NCBI RefSeq assembly: GCF_015277875.1
Contig: NZ_CP063814.1
Span: 2,294,001-2,358,000, forward strand
Reading direction: 5' to 3'
DNA: 64,000 nt
DNA from: Microbacterium luteum
Lineage (GTDB): Bacteria > Actinomycetota > Actinomycetes > Actinomycetales > Microbacteriaceae
Shown in pieces: positions 9,262-19,046 of this stretch. The first letter of the stretch is position 1. Every line of letters begins with the position of its first letter. The position numbers were made by a program, and so were the translations under genes. The notes under the pieces were generated by a model. That model worked only from the letters and a program-made list of their open reading frames with translations, searched no databases and was not told the origin of the DNA.

Positions 9262-10617
9262 TCAGTCTCCTTCCACGCGCAGCACCGAGACCACGCGTTC
9301 GACGACCCCGCTCGAGGCGAGACGCTCGACGGTCTCGCTGAGGTCTTGTTCTCGTGCCGTGTGCGTGCCGATGACCAGCCGCGCCGTGCCGGTCTCGCGG
9401 TACGCCGCCTCACCGGTGGGGACCACGGCGGTGTCGCCGTCGCCGGCCGGCGTCTGCTCGACCGTCGCGATCGACACGCGCCCGTCGCTGAGCAGGCCCG
9501 CGACCGTGGCGAGCACGCCGGGCTGGTCGTTCACCTCGAGGGTGATCTGGTAGCGGGTGGTCATCTGGCCGATGGGCACCACCGGCAGGTTCGCACGGGT
9601 GGACTCGCCGACGCCGACGCCCCCGGCGATGTGGCGCCGCGCCGCGGAGACGACGTCGCCGAGCACCGCGGACGCGGTCTGCACGCCGCCGGCCCCGGCG
9701 CCGTAGAACATGAGGTTCCCGGCGGCTTCGGCCTGCACGAAGACAGCGTTGTTGGCTCCGTGCACGCTCGCCAGCGGGTGCTCCCGGTCGACGAGGGCCG
9801 GATACACGCGCACCGAGATGGCGTCGCCGCCGTCCTCGGCGCCGCCGACGAGCCGCTCGCACACCGCCAGCAGCTTGATCACGAAGCCGGCGCTGCGCGC
9901 GGCATCCATCATCTGCTTGTCGATGTGGGTGATGCCCTCGCGGTGCACAGCGTCCAGCGGGACGGCGGTGTGGAAGGCCAGGCTCGCGAGGATCGCGGCC
10001 TTCTGTGCGGCGTCGTAGCCCTCGACGTCGGCGGTCGGATCCGCCTCGGCGTAGCCCAGCCGCTGAGCGTCGGCGAGCACATCGGCGAAGTCGGCGCCCT
10101 CGCGGTCCATCCGGTCGAGGATGTAGTTCGTCGTGCCGTTGACGATGCCCATGATGCGCTGCACGCGGTCACCGGCGAGGGAGTCGCGCAGCGGCCGGAT
10201 GATGGGGATCGCCCCCGCCGCGGCGGCTTCGTAGTAGACCGAGGCTCCCACCTGATCGGCTGCGTCGAACAGCTCGGGACCGTGGGTGGCCAGCAGCGCC
10301 TTGTTCGCCGTGACGACGTCTGCGCCGGCATTGATCGCGGCCAGCAGCTGCGTGCGCGCCGGCTCGATGCCGCCCATCAGCTCGATGACGATGTCGGATC
10401 CGACCAGCAGGGGCTCCGGATCGGTCGTCAGCAGCTCACGGGGCAGCTCGGTGTCGCGCGGGGCGTCGGGGTCGCGCACGGCGATCCCGACCAGCTCGAT
10501 GCGTGCACCGGCGCGGTCGGCGAGCTCGTCGCCGTGCTGACGCAGCAGCGCGGCGACCTGCGATCCGACGGCTCCGGCGCCCAGCAGCGCCACCCTCAAT
10601 CGGCGGTAATCGGTCAT
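9262..10617 (-). CDS. hom: Homoserine dehydrogenase
   Basis: The 451-residue enzyme reduces aspartate semialdehyde to homoserine with NAD(P)H, the branch point feeding thrB/thrC here and metX/metY at 41-50 kb. It begins with a Rossmann motif [11 protein letters not shown], followed by the catalytic region with NGTTNYIL and [15 protein letters not shown], and ends in an ACT domain ([15 protein letters not shown]) that senses threonine. It is a monofunctional enzyme without an aspartokinase part. Its ATG overlaps the lysA stop (ATGA), so the two are translationally coupled. Confidence 0.96.
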   Translation of the reverse strand: MTDYRRLRVALLGAGAVGSQVAALLRQHGDELADRAGARIELVGIAVRDPDAPRDTELPRELLTTDPEPLLVGSDIVIELMGGIEPARTQLLAAINAGADVVTANKALLATHGPELFDAADQVGASVYYEAAAAGAIPIIRPLRDSLAGDRVQRIMGIVNGTTNYILDRMDREGADFADVLADAQRLGYAEADPTADVEGYDAAQKAAILASLAFHTAVPLDAVHREGITHIDKQMMDAARSAGFVIKLLAVCERLVGGAEDGGDAISVRVYPALVDREHPLASVHGANNAVFVQAEAAGNLMFYGAGAGGVQTASAVLGDVVSAARRHIAGGVGVGESTRANLPVVPIGQMTTRYQITLEVNDQPGVLATVAGLLSDGRVSIATVEQTPAGDGDTAVVPTGEAAYRETGTARLVIGTHTAREQDLSETVERLASSGVVERVVSVLRVEGD

Positions 10618-12023
10618 TCGTTCCCTTCCGTAGTGGCCACCGGCATGCCGGCGTCTCGGGCGAGGAGGTCGTCGATGGTCTCGCCGCGCACGATCACTCG
10701 CGCAGCGCCGTCGCCGACGGCGATCACGGGAGGGCGCGGAACGTAGTTGTAGGTGCTCGACAGCGAGAAGCAGTAGGCGCCGGTGGCGGGCACGGCGAGC
10801 AGGTCTCCGGCGGTCACGTCCCCGGGCAGCCACTCGGCGTCGACGACGATGTCGCCCGCTTCGCAGTGCTTGCCGACCACACGCGCGAGCGCCGGGGCGG
10901 CGTCGCTGCGACGCGAGGCGAGGCGTGCGGAGTAGGCGGCGCCGTACAGGGCCGGACGGGCGTTGTCGCTCATGCCGCCGTCGACGCTCACGTAGACCCG
11001 CTCCAGGTCGTCACCGACCGCCACCGGCTTGACGGTTCCCACCTCGTACAGGGTGACGCCGGCGCGGCCGACGATCGCGCGGCCCGGTTCGAAGGCGAGG
11101 GGCGGGACGGGGATGCCCCGGTCGGCGCACTGCTCGGCGACGGCCGCGATGATCTCGTCCGCGAGATCCGCGATGGGCGTGGGCTCGTCGGCGTCGGTGT
11201 AGGCGATGCCGAATCCGCCGCCGAGGTTCACGGTGAGCTCCTCGCCGTCGCGCAGCAGTCGTGCGTGCAGGCCGATGACGCGGGAGGCGGACTCTGCGAA
11301 ACCGGCGGCTCCGAAGATCTGCGAGCCGATATGGCAGTGAAGCCCCGTGAAGCGAAGGGACGGCAGCTCACGGATGCGCCCGACGGCGGCTTCGGCGGCG
11401 GACAGGGTGAAACCGAACTTCTGGTCCTCGTGCGCGGTGGCGAGGAAGTCATGCGTCTCGGCGTGAACGCCGCTGTTGACGCGCACGGCCACGTTCTGCA
11501 CGACGCCATGCCCCGCCGCGATCGACGCGAGGCGCTCGATCTCGATTCCGCTGTCGACGACGACGGTTCCGACGCCCGCGGTCACGGCGCGGGTGAGTTC
11601 GATCTCGGACTTGTTGTTGCCGTGCAGTCCCAGCCGTGCCGGGTCGGTGCCGGCCGCCAGCGCGACGGCGAGCTCTCCGCCGGTGGCGACGTCGACGTTC
11701 AGCCCCTCGGCCGTCACCCAGCGCACCGCCTCGGTGCACAGGAAGGCCTTGCCCGCGTAGTACACCGTGGCGCGCGTGCCGTGGCGCACGGCGGCCGCAT
11801 CGAACGCCTCCCGCACCTCGCGGGCGCGGTTGCGCACGGCGATCTCGTCGATCACGTACAGCGGCGTGCCGAAGCGGTGTCGAAGATCGGCGACCGGAAC
11901 GCCACCGAGGGTGAGGGAGCCGTCTTCGGCTCGCCGGGCGTCCGGCGGCCACACCTTCTCGGACAGCGCGTTCACGTCGGCCGGGACGACGGGTGCGGTG
12001 GTCGGGTCAGGCGTGGCGGACAC
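10614..12023 (-). CDS. lysA: Diaminopimelate decarboxylase
   Basis: The 469-residue fold-type III PLP enzyme decarboxylates meso-diaminopimelate to lysine. The PLP lysine lies in VYYAGKAFLC, the glycine-rich phosphate site in VNLGGGFGI, and the EPGRAIVG segment and the catalytic cysteine region GKHCEAGD are present. Start is GTG. A TAAACT hexamer on the minus strand at 12099-12104 could be its -10, giving a leader of about 70 bases. It is normally directly after argS. Here a DUF2993 gene and a decayed gene separate them. Confidence 0.95.
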   Translation of the reverse strand: MSATPDPTTAPVVPADVNALSEKVWPPDARRAEDGSLTLGGVPVADLRHRFGTPLYVIDEIAVRNRAREVREAFDAAAVRHGTRATVYYAGKAFLCTEAVRWVTAEGLNVDVATGGELAVALAAGTDPARLGLHGNNKSEIELTRAVTAGVGTVVVDSGIEIERLASIAAGHGVVQNVAVRVNSGVHAETHDFLATAHEDQKFGFTLSAAEAAVGRIRELPSLRFTGLHCHIGSQIFGAAGFAESASRVIGLHARLLRDGEELTVNLGGGFGIAYTDADEPTPIADLADEIIAAVAEQCADRGIPVPPLAFEPGRAIVGRAGVTLYEVGTVKPVAVGDDLERVYVSVDGGMSDNARPALYGAAYSARLASRRSDAAPALARVVGKHCEAGDIVVDAEWLPGDVTAGDLLAVPATGAYCFSLSSTYNYVPRPPVIAVGDGAARVIVRGETIDDLLARDAGMPVATTEGNE

Positions 12024-12098
12024 GGGTGAAGAGCCAATCGGTGGTTCGGGGAATGCGCCGGCGCCGGATCGGGCGGCCAGGGCGACGTCGATGCTTGC

Positions 12099-12104
12099 AG
12101 TTTA
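12099..12104 (-). promoter_or_regulatory. -10-like hexamer TAAACT upstream of lysA
   Basis: TAAACT on the minus strand is about 75 bases upstream of the lysA GTG. No good -35 is visible at normal spacing, so this is a weak candidate for the promoter of lysA-hom-thrC-thrB. Confidence 0.25.
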
Positions 12105-12175
12105 GGGCACGGCCCGGCCTCGCCCCGTCGTGTGACGATCCGCCGCGCGCCCACCCGCTCGCGTGCCCAATGCAG

Positions 12176-12242
12176 CGAGAAACACGTGACGGCGCGAGAA
12201 AGCACGCATTGCGGTGTTTGTCGGGGCGAAAGGTGTTTCTCG
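12176..12242. repeat. 10-base inverted repeat CGAGAAACAC/GTGTTTCTCG
   Basis: Perfect arms at 12176-12185 and 12233-12242 are separated by 47 bases in the non-coding stretch upstream of lysA. The spacing is long for an intrinsic terminator, and there is no U-tract. It may be an intergenic repeat or a structured leader. Confidence 0.4.
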
Positions 12243-12284
12243 GATGCTCAGCACGGTGGACGCGATCGCGTCGCGACGGGGCAA

Positions 12285-12587
12285 TGGCCGCCGTGGGCCG
12301 GGATCCGGTGGTGGGCGATGTGCGGCTACGCCCCGACGCGGCCGGCGCCGCCGACATCGGTGACGGGTGGGTGTGGATGCCCGCCGACGTCCGATGGCCG
12401 GACGACGCGCCCTCCCCGGGTGCGCTCGTCGACGCTCACGCAAGGGGACCGTGACGCCATCGGACTCGACACCCTGCCGAAGACGTTGGCCGGAGCGCTG
12501 GATCTGCTCGACGCGAGTGCGACGATGCGCGCTGCGCACGGTGACGACATGGTCGATCTGTACCTGGCCGTCAGACGCGCCGCGTGA
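12285..12587 (+). pseudogene. Remnant of a glutamine-synthetase-like gene (N- and C-terminal scraps)
   Basis: Two short reading frames resemble the ends of a glutamine synthetase or gamma-glutamylpolyamine synthetase of the PuuA/GlnA4 kind. The first, ending at the TGA at 12452-12454, reads PVVGDVRLRPD and later WMPADVRWPDDAPSPG, like the beta-grasp N-domain. The second, in another frame from about 12447 to the stop at 12587, reads LPKTLAGALDLLDAS then GDDMVDLYLAVRRA, like the last 45 residues of the family. The catalytic middle of over 300 residues is absent, so the gene was removed by an internal deletion with a frameshift. No function is expected. The assignment rests on motif resemblance only. 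Confidence 0.55.
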
Positions 12588-12593
12588 GGGCGC

Positions 12594-13418
12594 TCAGCTG
12601 CAGGTACCCGGCTCCTGCAGCGTCGCGTCGGAGATGATGGCGCCGTCGACAGCGGCGTCGGCGACGATCCGGTCTCCGACGACGGCGATCTCCTCGAGTG
12701 CGACGCCCGCCGGCAGGTACTCGGCGACGCAGATCGTCCAGTCCTGCAGCACCGCCGAGGCGATGAGGCCGAACTGGTTCCGCACCTGGTCGGCGGTGAG
12801 CTCGGCCCCGGCGACCTCGATCCCCGCCGGCGCGAGCACGATCGCACCCTGCTCCGCGGAGGGCGTCAGGCTGACCGCGACGGGGATCTCGAGACCGAAC
12901 ACGTCGAACACGGTGTCCAGGCGCACGTTCGGCTCGTCGAGGGTCACCTCCGCATCCGGGAAGCCTTCGAGACCGCTCAGCAGACCGGCGACCTGCGCCC
13001 CGTCGAGCACCAGCTCCGCGTCGATCGCTCCGGCCGGATCGTCGCCGCGCACGGGCACGTCTTCAGCGACCACCACGACATCCCCCGACAGCGGCCCCAA
13101 GGGGAGGTCGTCGCCGGAGATCGTGAGCTCATCGAGCGTGCCGGAGATCAGCTGCGGCAGCACGAGGCCCGCGACCCCGACCTCGATCGCCTGATCGGCG
13201 GGCACATCCAGCGCCTCGGCGACCTGAGCGCGAACGGTGCGGGTCACCGCCTCGCGAGCGATCCACTCCCCCGCGATGGCGGCGGCGACCGCGAGCACGA
13301 GGACCACGGCGAGCGCGACGATCCACGGCCAGACCCGGCGACGGCGGCGGACGGGCGGCTCGCCCGTGATCATCCCCTCCGGCAGCGGCTCGGTGGGCTG
13401 GGTGTCGCCGGAGGCCAT
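12594..13418 (-). CDS. DUF2993 (LmeA-like) membrane-anchored protein
   Basis: A 274-residue protein with a basic cytoplasmic start (RRRRR near 24-28), one membrane segment at about 31-50 and an extracytoplasmic DUF2993 domain to the end. In mycobacteria the DUF2993 protein LmeA binds phosphatidylinositol lipids and is needed for lipomannan elongation. A role in lipoglycan or envelope lipid handling is inferred by family only. It starts five bases before the argS stop region on the same strand and is likely co-transcribed with argS. The C-terminal cysteine (GTCS) is a minor oddity. Confidence 0.8.
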   Translation of the reverse strand: MASGDTQPTEPLPEGMITGEPPVRRRRRVWPWIVALAVVLVLAVAAAIAGEWIAREAVTRTVRAQVAEALDVPADQAIEVGVAGLVLPQLISGTLDELTISGDDLPLGPLSGDVVVVAEDVPVRGDDPAGAIDAELVLDGAQVAGLLSGLEGFPDAEVTLDEPNVRLDTVFDVFGLEIPVAVSLTPSAEQGAIVLAPAGIEVAGAELTADQVRNQFGLIASAVLQDWTICVAEYLPAGVALEEIAVVGDRIVADAAVDGAIISDATLQEPGTCS

Positions 13419-13422
13419 GTCG

Positions 13423-15084
13423 TCACATCCGTTCCGGCGCGCTCACGCCGAGGAGGTCGAGGCCGTTTCGCAGCACCTGGCCGGTCGCGTCGTTCAGCCA
13501 CAGTCGGGTGCGGTGCAGGTCGCCGACGGGATCGTCGCCGAGCGGGATCACGCGGCACGTGTCGTACCACCGGTGGTACAGGCCGGCGAGCTCTTCGAGG
13601 TATCGGGCGATGCGGTGCGGCTCGCGCACCTCGGCGGCGAACGCGACCAGGCGCGGGAACTCCTGCAGGGCCCCCAGGAGCGCGCTCTCGGTCTCGTGGC
13701 CGAGAAGCTCCGGCGCGAACGCGGACCGGTCCACGCCCGACGCGTGCGCATTCCGGGAGACGTTGTGGGTGCGGGCGTGCGCATACTGCACGTAGAAGAC
13801 CGGGTTGTCGTTGGTGCGCCGCTGCAGGATCTCGGGATCGAGCGTCAGCGGCGAGTCGGCGGGGTATCTGGCCAGCGAGTACCGCAGGGCGTCGGTGCCG
13901 AGCCAGTCGCGCAGGTCGTCGAGCTCGATGATGTTGCCCGCGCGCTTGCTGAGCTTGGCACCGTTGACCGACACCAGCTGTCCGATCAGCACCTCGATGT
14001 CCGTCTCCGGATCGTCGCCCGCCGCGCCCGCGAGCGCCTTGAGGCGATGGACGTAGCCGTGGTGATCTGCTCCGAGCAGATAGATCTTGTGCGCGAAGCC
14101 GCGGTCGCCCTTGTTCAGGTAGTAGGCCGCGTCGGCCGCGAAGTAGGTGTACTCGCCGTTGGATCGCCGGATGACGCGGTCCTTGTCGTCACCGAAGTCC
14201 GTGGTGCGCACCCAGACGGCGTCATCCTCGTCGAACACGTGGCCCTGTTCGCGCAGCCGGTCGACGGCTTCGTCGACGAGGCTCGGCGCCCCGTCGACGC
14301 CGCGGGCGTGCAGGACGCGCTCGGAGAACCACACGTCGAAGTGCACGTTGAACTTCTCCAGCGACGACTGCAGCTCGCCCAGCTGGAAGCGGTACGCGGT
14401 GTCGCGGGCGATGCGCTCGGCGTCGTCGGCTTCGAGCAGGTCGGGATGCTCAACGAGCACGCGACGTGCCAGTTCCGCGATGTACGCCCCGGCGTATCCG
14501 TCTTCGGGTGTCGGTTCGCCCTTCGCCGCGGCCAGCACCGACCGCCCGAAGCGGTCCATCTGGGCGCCGGCGTCGTTGATGTAGAACTCGCGGGCGAGGG
14601 TGGCGCCGCTGGCCAGCAGCAGGCGGGCGATCGCGTCACCGAGTGCCGCCCATCGCGTGTGCCCGATGTGCATCGGGCCCGTGGGGTTCGCACTGACGAA
14701 CTCGAGGTTGATGGTGTTGCCGCGCTGGGTGTCGTTCGACCCGAACGCGGCACCCGCATCGACGATCGTCTTGGCGAGGGCGCCCGCGGCCGCGGCGTCC
14801 AGCCGGATGTTGATGAAGCCGGGGCCGGCCACGTCGACGCTCGCGATCCCGTCGACCTCGCGCAGCCGCTCCGCGATCGCCGCGGCGAGGTCGCGCGGCG
14901 GCATCCCGAATCTCTTCGCGAGCTTCAGCGCGGCGTTGGACGCCCAGTCGCCGTGGTCGCGGTTGCGCGGGCGCTCGAGCGGAAAGTCGGCGAGGTCCAG
15001 GCCCTCGACATCGCCGCCCCGTCGCTCCTGCGCGAGGGGAACGACGACGGACAGCAGTGCGGCGGAGAGGGCTTCGGGATCCAT
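13423..15084 (-). CDS. argS: Arginyl-tRNA synthetase
   Basis: A class I aminoacyl-tRNA synthetase of 553 residues charging tRNA-Arg. It has the N-terminal Arg-tRNA synthetase domain, the HIGH motif as MHIGHTRWA, the KMSKS equivalent as KLSKRAGN, and the C-terminal DALR anticodon-binding domain ending SAPERM. Length is typical. It leads the minus-strand amino-acid block, as in other actinobacteria where argS precedes lysA-thrA. A tRNA-Arg gene lies 3.9 kb away at 18940. Confidence 0.97.
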   Translation of the reverse strand: MDPEALSAALLSVVVPLAQERRGGDVEGLDLADFPLERPRNRDHGDWASNAALKLAKRFGMPPRDLAAAIAERLREVDGIASVDVAGPGFINIRLDAAAAGALAKTIVDAGAAFGSNDTQRGNTINLEFVSANPTGPMHIGHTRWAALGDAIARLLLASGATLAREFYINDAGAQMDRFGRSVLAAAKGEPTPEDGYAGAYIAELARRVLVEHPDLLEADDAERIARDTAYRFQLGELQSSLEKFNVHFDVWFSERVLHARGVDGAPSLVDEAVDRLREQGHVFDEDDAVWVRTTDFGDDKDRVIRRSNGEYTYFAADAAYYLNKGDRGFAHKIYLLGADHHGYVHRLKALAGAAGDDPETDIEVLIGQLVSVNGAKLSKRAGNIIELDDLRDWLGTDALRYSLARYPADSPLTLDPEILQRRTNDNPVFYVQYAHARTHNVSRNAHASGVDRSAFAPELLGHETESALLGALQEFPRLVAFAAEVREPHRIARYLEELAGLYHRWYDTCRVIPLGDDPVGDLHRTRLWLNDATGQVLRNGLDLLGVSAPERM

Positions 15085-15124
15085 AGGGTCTCCATCCTAC
15101 GATTCCGCCGTCGCGAGACCGGTG

Positions 15125-15934
15125 TCAGCCCAGATGCACCGGCGTCAGGAAGTCGTCCGGCGCACCCAGCGCGGGGACCGGGTCGAGGTTCCAGGCGTCG
15201 ACGTGAAGGCGCGAGAGCCCGACGTTGCCGCCGTGGAAGCTGAGGAATGCGCAGTCGGCGGCATCCCGCCCGGTGGCGATGCGCACCAGGGAGCGCCGGT
15301 CCGCGAGGCGAGTCGCGTCGACGACGTACCAGAGACCGTCGTGGTACGCCTCGGCGACGGCGTGGAAATCCATCGGCTCCAGCCCCGGCGCGAAGCAGGC
15401 CGCATAGCGGGCGGGCATGTCCATCGCGCGCAGGAGGGCGATGACGACGTGCGCGTAGTCGCGGCAGACGCCCTGGCCGGTCATGAGGGTCGTGACGGCG
15501 GAGTCGGTGCCCTGGCTGAGTCCCGGCGTGTAGGTGGTGCTGGCGGCGACGAAATCGGCGACGGCGCCGATGAGCTCGAGCCCCGCCAGCCCGCGGAACT
15601 GCCGTCGTGCCTGGGAGAAGACCTCGTCAGACTGGCAGTAGCGGCTCGGACGCAGGTAGCTGATGGTCTCGATGTCGCTCGTCGAGCGCGACGAGACACC
15701 CGCATCGATCGTCGCGTCGTAGCGCACCTCGAGGCGTCCCGCCTCGCCGGTGAGCCGATGCAGTCGGCTGCCGACGTGGTCGACGATCTCGGTCGGCGTG
15801 TACACCCGATCGCCCTGCGTGAAGGTCAGATCCTCGCTGATCACGGGCACGCCCTGAGCGGCGGTGATCTGCAGGATCAGGTCGACGGAGGACCCGAGTT
15901 CGAGGTCGAGTTCGGCGGTCACCTGGCGTTGCAC
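15125..15934 (-). CDS. Transglutaminase-like cysteine protease-fold protein
   Basis: A 269-residue cytoplasmic protein with an N-terminal beta-rich domain and a C-terminal transglutaminase core. The catalytic cysteine is in GQGVCRDYAH, the histidine in MDFHAVAEAY and the aspartate in VVDATRLA. Related actinobacterial proteins are annotated only as transglutaminase-family, and their substrate is unknown. I chose the GTG at 15934, which has GAGGA nine bases upstream. The longer frame would run into the upstream BCCT gene. The two genes are 49 bases apart on the same strand. Confidence 0.85.
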   Translation of the reverse strand: MQRQVTAELDLELGSSVDLILQITAAQGVPVISEDLTFTQGDRVYTPTEIVDHVGSRLHRLTGEAGRLEVRYDATIDAGVSSRSTSDIETISYLRPSRYCQSDEVFSQARRQFRGLAGLELIGAVADFVAASTTYTPGLSQGTDSAVTTLMTGQGVCRDYAHVVIALLRAMDMPARYAACFAPGLEPMDFHAVAEAYHDGLWYVVDATRLADRRSLVRIATGRDAADCAFLSFHGGNVGLSRLHVDAWNLDPVPALGAPDDFLTPVHLG

Positions 15935-15983
15935 CGGAGTATCCTCGCACGTCGCGAAGACACCCCGGTGCGATCCGGGCGAC

Positions 15984-17993
15984 TCAGTCCTCGGACGCCT
16001 CCTCGCGCGCACGGCGGTGCGCACGGCGATCCTCATTCACCGTCAGCGCGTTGTCCCCCGACGCGGCGTGATCGGGCCGGTCGGGGCCCTTGTGCTGGAT
16101 GTGGCCGGGATCGAGCGTGCGCCGGACGTCCTCAGCGGTCACGGTGCCGATCGGACCGGTCGCCGCCTCGACGTACCACTCCGTCAGCGCCGGATCCTCG
16201 GAGTCGAGCCACGCGCCCGCGCCGTCTCCGGCGGGCACCTCGCTGGTGCCGAACACGAAGTCGTCGCCGTGGTCGGCGATGCCCTTCCGCACACCCTCCT
16301 GGATCGCCGCCCGCGCGTACTTCCCTCGCAGGACGTAGGGATCGGTGCGCAGGTCCTTCGCCCACGCGATCATGATGCCGATCACGACGAACGAGAACGG
16401 GAGCGCCGAGACGACCATGATCGACTGCAGGCCCGACAGGGCATCCTGACCGCCCGCGAGCAGCAGCGACGCCGCCACGAGCGCGAGAAGGGAACCCCAC
16501 AGGATGGTGACCCACGACGACGGCTCGGGACGGCCGTGCTGCGACATCGACCCCATGACGATCGAGGCGGAGTCGGCGGAGGTCACGAAGAAGATCACGA
16601 TCGAGACCATCGCGAGAACGCTGGTGATCAGGCCGAACGGCAGTTCGTTCAGCACGCCGAAGAGCACCTCTTCGCCACCGGCGGCGTCGCCGAGCGGCAC
16701 GCCCGAGGCTTGCTGGAACATCGACGTGCCGCCGAAGATGACGAACCACGTGAGGCAGACCGCCGACGGCACGATGATCACGACGGTCACGAACTCACGA
16801 AGGGTGCGGCCGCGGGAGATCTTCGCGATGAACATCCCGACGAAGGGCGTCCACGAGACCCACCACGCCCAGTAGTAAGTGGTCCAGCTCGACATGAAGG
16901 CGGCGGCGTCCTCGCCGTCATTGGCGCTGCGCGAGAGCATCACGCCGAGTTCGTCGAAGAACTCGACGGCGGCGGCCGGCAGGAAGTTCAACAGGAACAC
17001 CGTTGGCCCCACGATGAAGACGAACACCGCGAGCAGGCCGGCAAGCACCATGTTGATGTTCGACAGCAGCCGGATGCCGCGCTTGATGCCCGAGACGGCA
17101 GAGATGATGAACAGTGCCGCGAGGATCGCGATGGCGCTGATGAGGAACGTGTTTCCCACCGGGCCGATGCCGGTGACGACCTCGAATCCGCGGCCGATCT
17201 GGAGCACCCCGATGCCGAGGGAGATGGCCGTGCCGAACAGCGTCACGATGATCGCGAAGACGTCGATGGTCGCCCCGAGGGGGCCCGCCGTGCGCTTGCC
17301 GAAGATGGGCTCGAAGATCGCGGAGATGAGGGGCGCGCGGCCACGCCGGTAGGCGCTGTAGGCGATCGCGCCGCCGACGAGGGCGTAGAACGCCCACGCG
17401 ATCGGACCCCAATGGAGCATCGCCTGCGCCATCGCCGTCTTCATCGCCGCAGCCGACTCGGGGGCCACGTCGAACCCGCTGGGCGGGTCGAGGAAGAACA
17501 GGAGCGGCTCGTACGGCCCGTAGAACAGCAGCCCGATCCCGATGCCGGCGGAGAAGAGCATCGCGATCCACGAGGTCGTGGAGAACTCCGGCTGCTCGTC
17601 GTCGGATCCGAGTCGCACGCCGCCGCTGCGGCCGTAGCCCACGACGAGCATGTAGAGGATGACGACGATCGCCAGGGCGGAGAAGAGCCATCCGAAGTTG
17701 GTGCTCACCCAGCCGAGCGCGGCGCCGCCGACCGTGCTGATGCTGTCGGGCGCGGCGAAGGCCCAGGTGATCACGCCGACGGCGACGACAGCGGCGAAGA
17801 TGAAGACGCCCCAGTTCATGGGGAACACGCGCCCCGTCTTCTCGACGCCGATGCCCGGAATGAGGGCGGGGTGCACGAGGCCGGGGGTCGTCACCTCGTC
17901 GATGACGCGCTTCACGCCGTCGACCCTGCCCCCTTTCGACGTGCCGCGTGCGGGCGGATCGTCGTGGCTGCCGTTGTTCGTCGGACTGGTCAT
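15984..17993 (-). CDS. BCCT-family betaine/choline-type transporter
   Basis: A 669-residue secondary transporter of the betaine-carnitine-choline family, which takes up compatible solutes driven by Na+ or H+. About twelve membrane segments are visible, with the BCCT signature region around TYYWAWWVSWTPFVGMF and the glycine-rich ATFAIIVTLFGTAISLG segment lining the sodium site. A charged N-terminal tail of about 35 residues precedes the first segment and a long hydrophilic C-terminal tail of about 100 residues follows the last, as in osmosensing BetP-type carriers. The start is the ATG at 17993. A perfect 8-base stem lies 14 bases upstream. The substrate cannot be told. Confidence 0.9.
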   Translation of the reverse strand: MTSPTNNGSHDDPPARGTSKGGRVDGVKRVIDEVTTPGLVHPALIPGIGVEKTGRVFPMNWGVFIFAAVVAVGVITWAFAAPDSISTVGGAALGWVSTNFGWLFSALAIVVILYMLVVGYGRSGGVRLGSDDEQPEFSTTSWIAMLFSAGIGIGLLFYGPYEPLLFFLDPPSGFDVAPESAAAMKTAMAQAMLHWGPIAWAFYALVGGAIAYSAYRRGRAPLISAIFEPIFGKRTAGPLGATIDVFAIIVTLFGTAISLGIGVLQIGRGFEVVTGIGPVGNTFLISAIAILAALFIISAVSGIKRGIRLLSNINMVLAGLLAVFVFIVGPTVFLLNFLPAAAVEFFDELGVMLSRSANDGEDAAAFMSSWTTYYWAWWVSWTPFVGMFIAKISRGRTLREFVTVVIIVPSAVCLTWFVIFGGTSMFQQASGVPLGDAAGGEEVLFGVLNELPFGLITSVLAMVSIVIFFVTSADSASIVMGSMSQHGRPEPSSWVTILWGSLLALVAASLLLAGGQDALSGLQSIMVVSALPFSFVVIGIMIAWAKDLRTDPYVLRGKYARAAIQEGVRKGIADHGDDFVFGTSEVPAGDGAGAWLDSEDPALTEWYVEAATGPIGTVTAEDVRRTLDPGHIQHKGPDRPDHAASGDNALTVNEDRRAHRRAREEASED

Positions 17994-18006
17994 ATCGATC
18001 GGTCTC

Positions 18007-18030
18007 CCGGGTCGTGCGCACGCGACCCGG
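18007..18030. promoter_or_regulatory. Inverted repeat CCGGGTCG-N8-CGACCCGG before BCCT gene
   Basis: A perfect 8-base inverted repeat with an 8-base centre (itself almost palindromic, TGCGCACG) lies 14 bases upstream of the BCCT ATG. It could be an operator or a 5' leader hairpin controlling the transporter. Confidence 0.35.
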
Positions 18031-18128
18031 CGGCCGCATCGACGCTGTGTGCCAGCCACGTTAGCGAGATCGGAGCGCGTTTTCGGCTGAAGAAGCGGAT
18101 TGGACGCGGACCCGTTTACCCTCTATGT

Positions 18129-18926
18129 ATGCGCGCGAGCGACCCGACGCCCCAGCGCCGTCTTCCCCTGACGGTGCTCGCGGTCGCGCTGGCGGTGATG
18201 CTCGTCTCGCTCGTCGCCGCGTGGCGCCCGTGGGGCACCGCCTCCTCGGTCGAGGCGTCGGAGGAAGGGGCCGTCGGCGCCGCCACCGCGGTCGCGCCCC
18301 TGACGATCCCGGACTCCCCCACCGTGCTGATCTTCGGCGATTCGTGGGTCTACGGCTCCGCCGCCGAGGTGCCGACGCTCGGCTTCGCCTACGTCGTCTC
18401 CGACGCCCTCGGCTGGCAGGCGACCGTCGACGGCGTGCGCGGCAGCGGCTACCTCAAGGCGGGGATCGACGGGCCTGACTACGGCACGCGCATCGCGGAC
18501 CTGGATCCTGCTCTCGACCCCGATCTGATCATCGTCGAGGGGTCGATCAACGATCGCCGCCTCTACCCTGACGGATACCGCGATGCGGTCACGGCGGCAT
18601 GGGAGACGCTGGCGAGCACCTACCCGGCGGCTTCCGTGGTCGTGCTCGGGCCGGCCCCGCAGGTGCTTCCCGTCGAAGAGGCCACGGCCGCGATCGACGC
18701 CGACCTGGCCGACCTCGCATCCGTGCGCGGCTGGTGGTACGTCTCCCCGATCGCGGAGGGCTGGATCCAGCCGGCGAACTACTTCGATGTCATCGACACC
18801 GGTGCGGGCAACGACCATCCTTCCACCGCCGGTCACGCCTACCTCGCCGAACGGCTCGCCGCCTCCCTCGCGGCGCTGTCCACCCTGCCGGAGGTGTCGG
18901 CGGAGGCGCCCCTCGGAGGGTGGTAG
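18129..18926 (+). CDS. Secreted or anchored SGNH/GDSL-type hydrolase
   Basis: A 265-residue protein with an N-terminal hydrophobic segment at about 12-28 that may be a signal anchor. Block I of the SGNH fold is IFGDSWVYGSAA, with the nucleophile serine in GDSW. Block III is EGSINDRRL and block V the DHPSTAGHAYLA Asp-His pair. It would act outside the membrane as an esterase or acyl hydrolase on an unknown substrate, possibly a deacylase of an envelope glycan. It diverges from the BCCT gene with a 135-base gap. The region before the ATG has TTGGAC and TATGTA separated by 18 bases, a possible promoter. Confidence 0.82.
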   Translation: MRASDPTPQRRLPLTVLAVALAVMLVSLVAAWRPWGTASSVEASEEGAVGAATAVAPLTIPDSPTVLIFGDSWVYGSAAEVPTLGFAYVVSDALGWQATVDGVRGSGYLKAGIDGPDYGTRIADLDPALDPDLIIVEGSINDRRLYPDGYRDAVTAAWETLASTYPAASVVVLGPAPQVLPVEEATAAIDADLADLASVRGWWYVSPIAEGWIQPANYFDVIDTGAGNDHPSTAGHAYLAERLAASLAALSTLPEVSAEAPLGGW

Positions 18927-18939
18927 TCTCGATCGGCAC

Positions 18940-19015
18940 GCCTCCGTAGCTCAGGGGATAGAGCGTTGGTTTCCGGTACCAAAGGTCGCAGGTTCGATTC
19001 CTGTCGGGGGCACCA
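18940..19015 (+). tRNA. tRNA-Arg (anticodon CCG)
   Basis: A complete 76-base cloverleaf. The acceptor stem GCCTCCG pairs with CGGGGGC, the anticodon stem TTGGT/ACCAA encloses loop TTCCGGT with anticodon CCG, and the T-loop GTTCGATTC is canonical. CCA is encoded at 19013-19015. It reads CGG arginine codons. It follows the GDSL gene by 13 bases and is not flanked by visible phage or integrase genes. Confidence 0.95.
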
Positions 19016-19046
19016 CTTCCACCCACGGCGATGATCCACGCCGGGA

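Noticed and set aside
15864..18128. Plus-strand frame extending the GDSL gene upstream by 750 residues
   Set aside because: It is antisense to the BCCT gene and very rich in Arg, Asp and His. The real start is the ATG at 18129, followed by a hydrophobic signal-like segment.
18940..19046. Integration site at the tRNA-Arg 3' end
   Set aside because: No duplicated tRNA end or integrase gene is present nearby.
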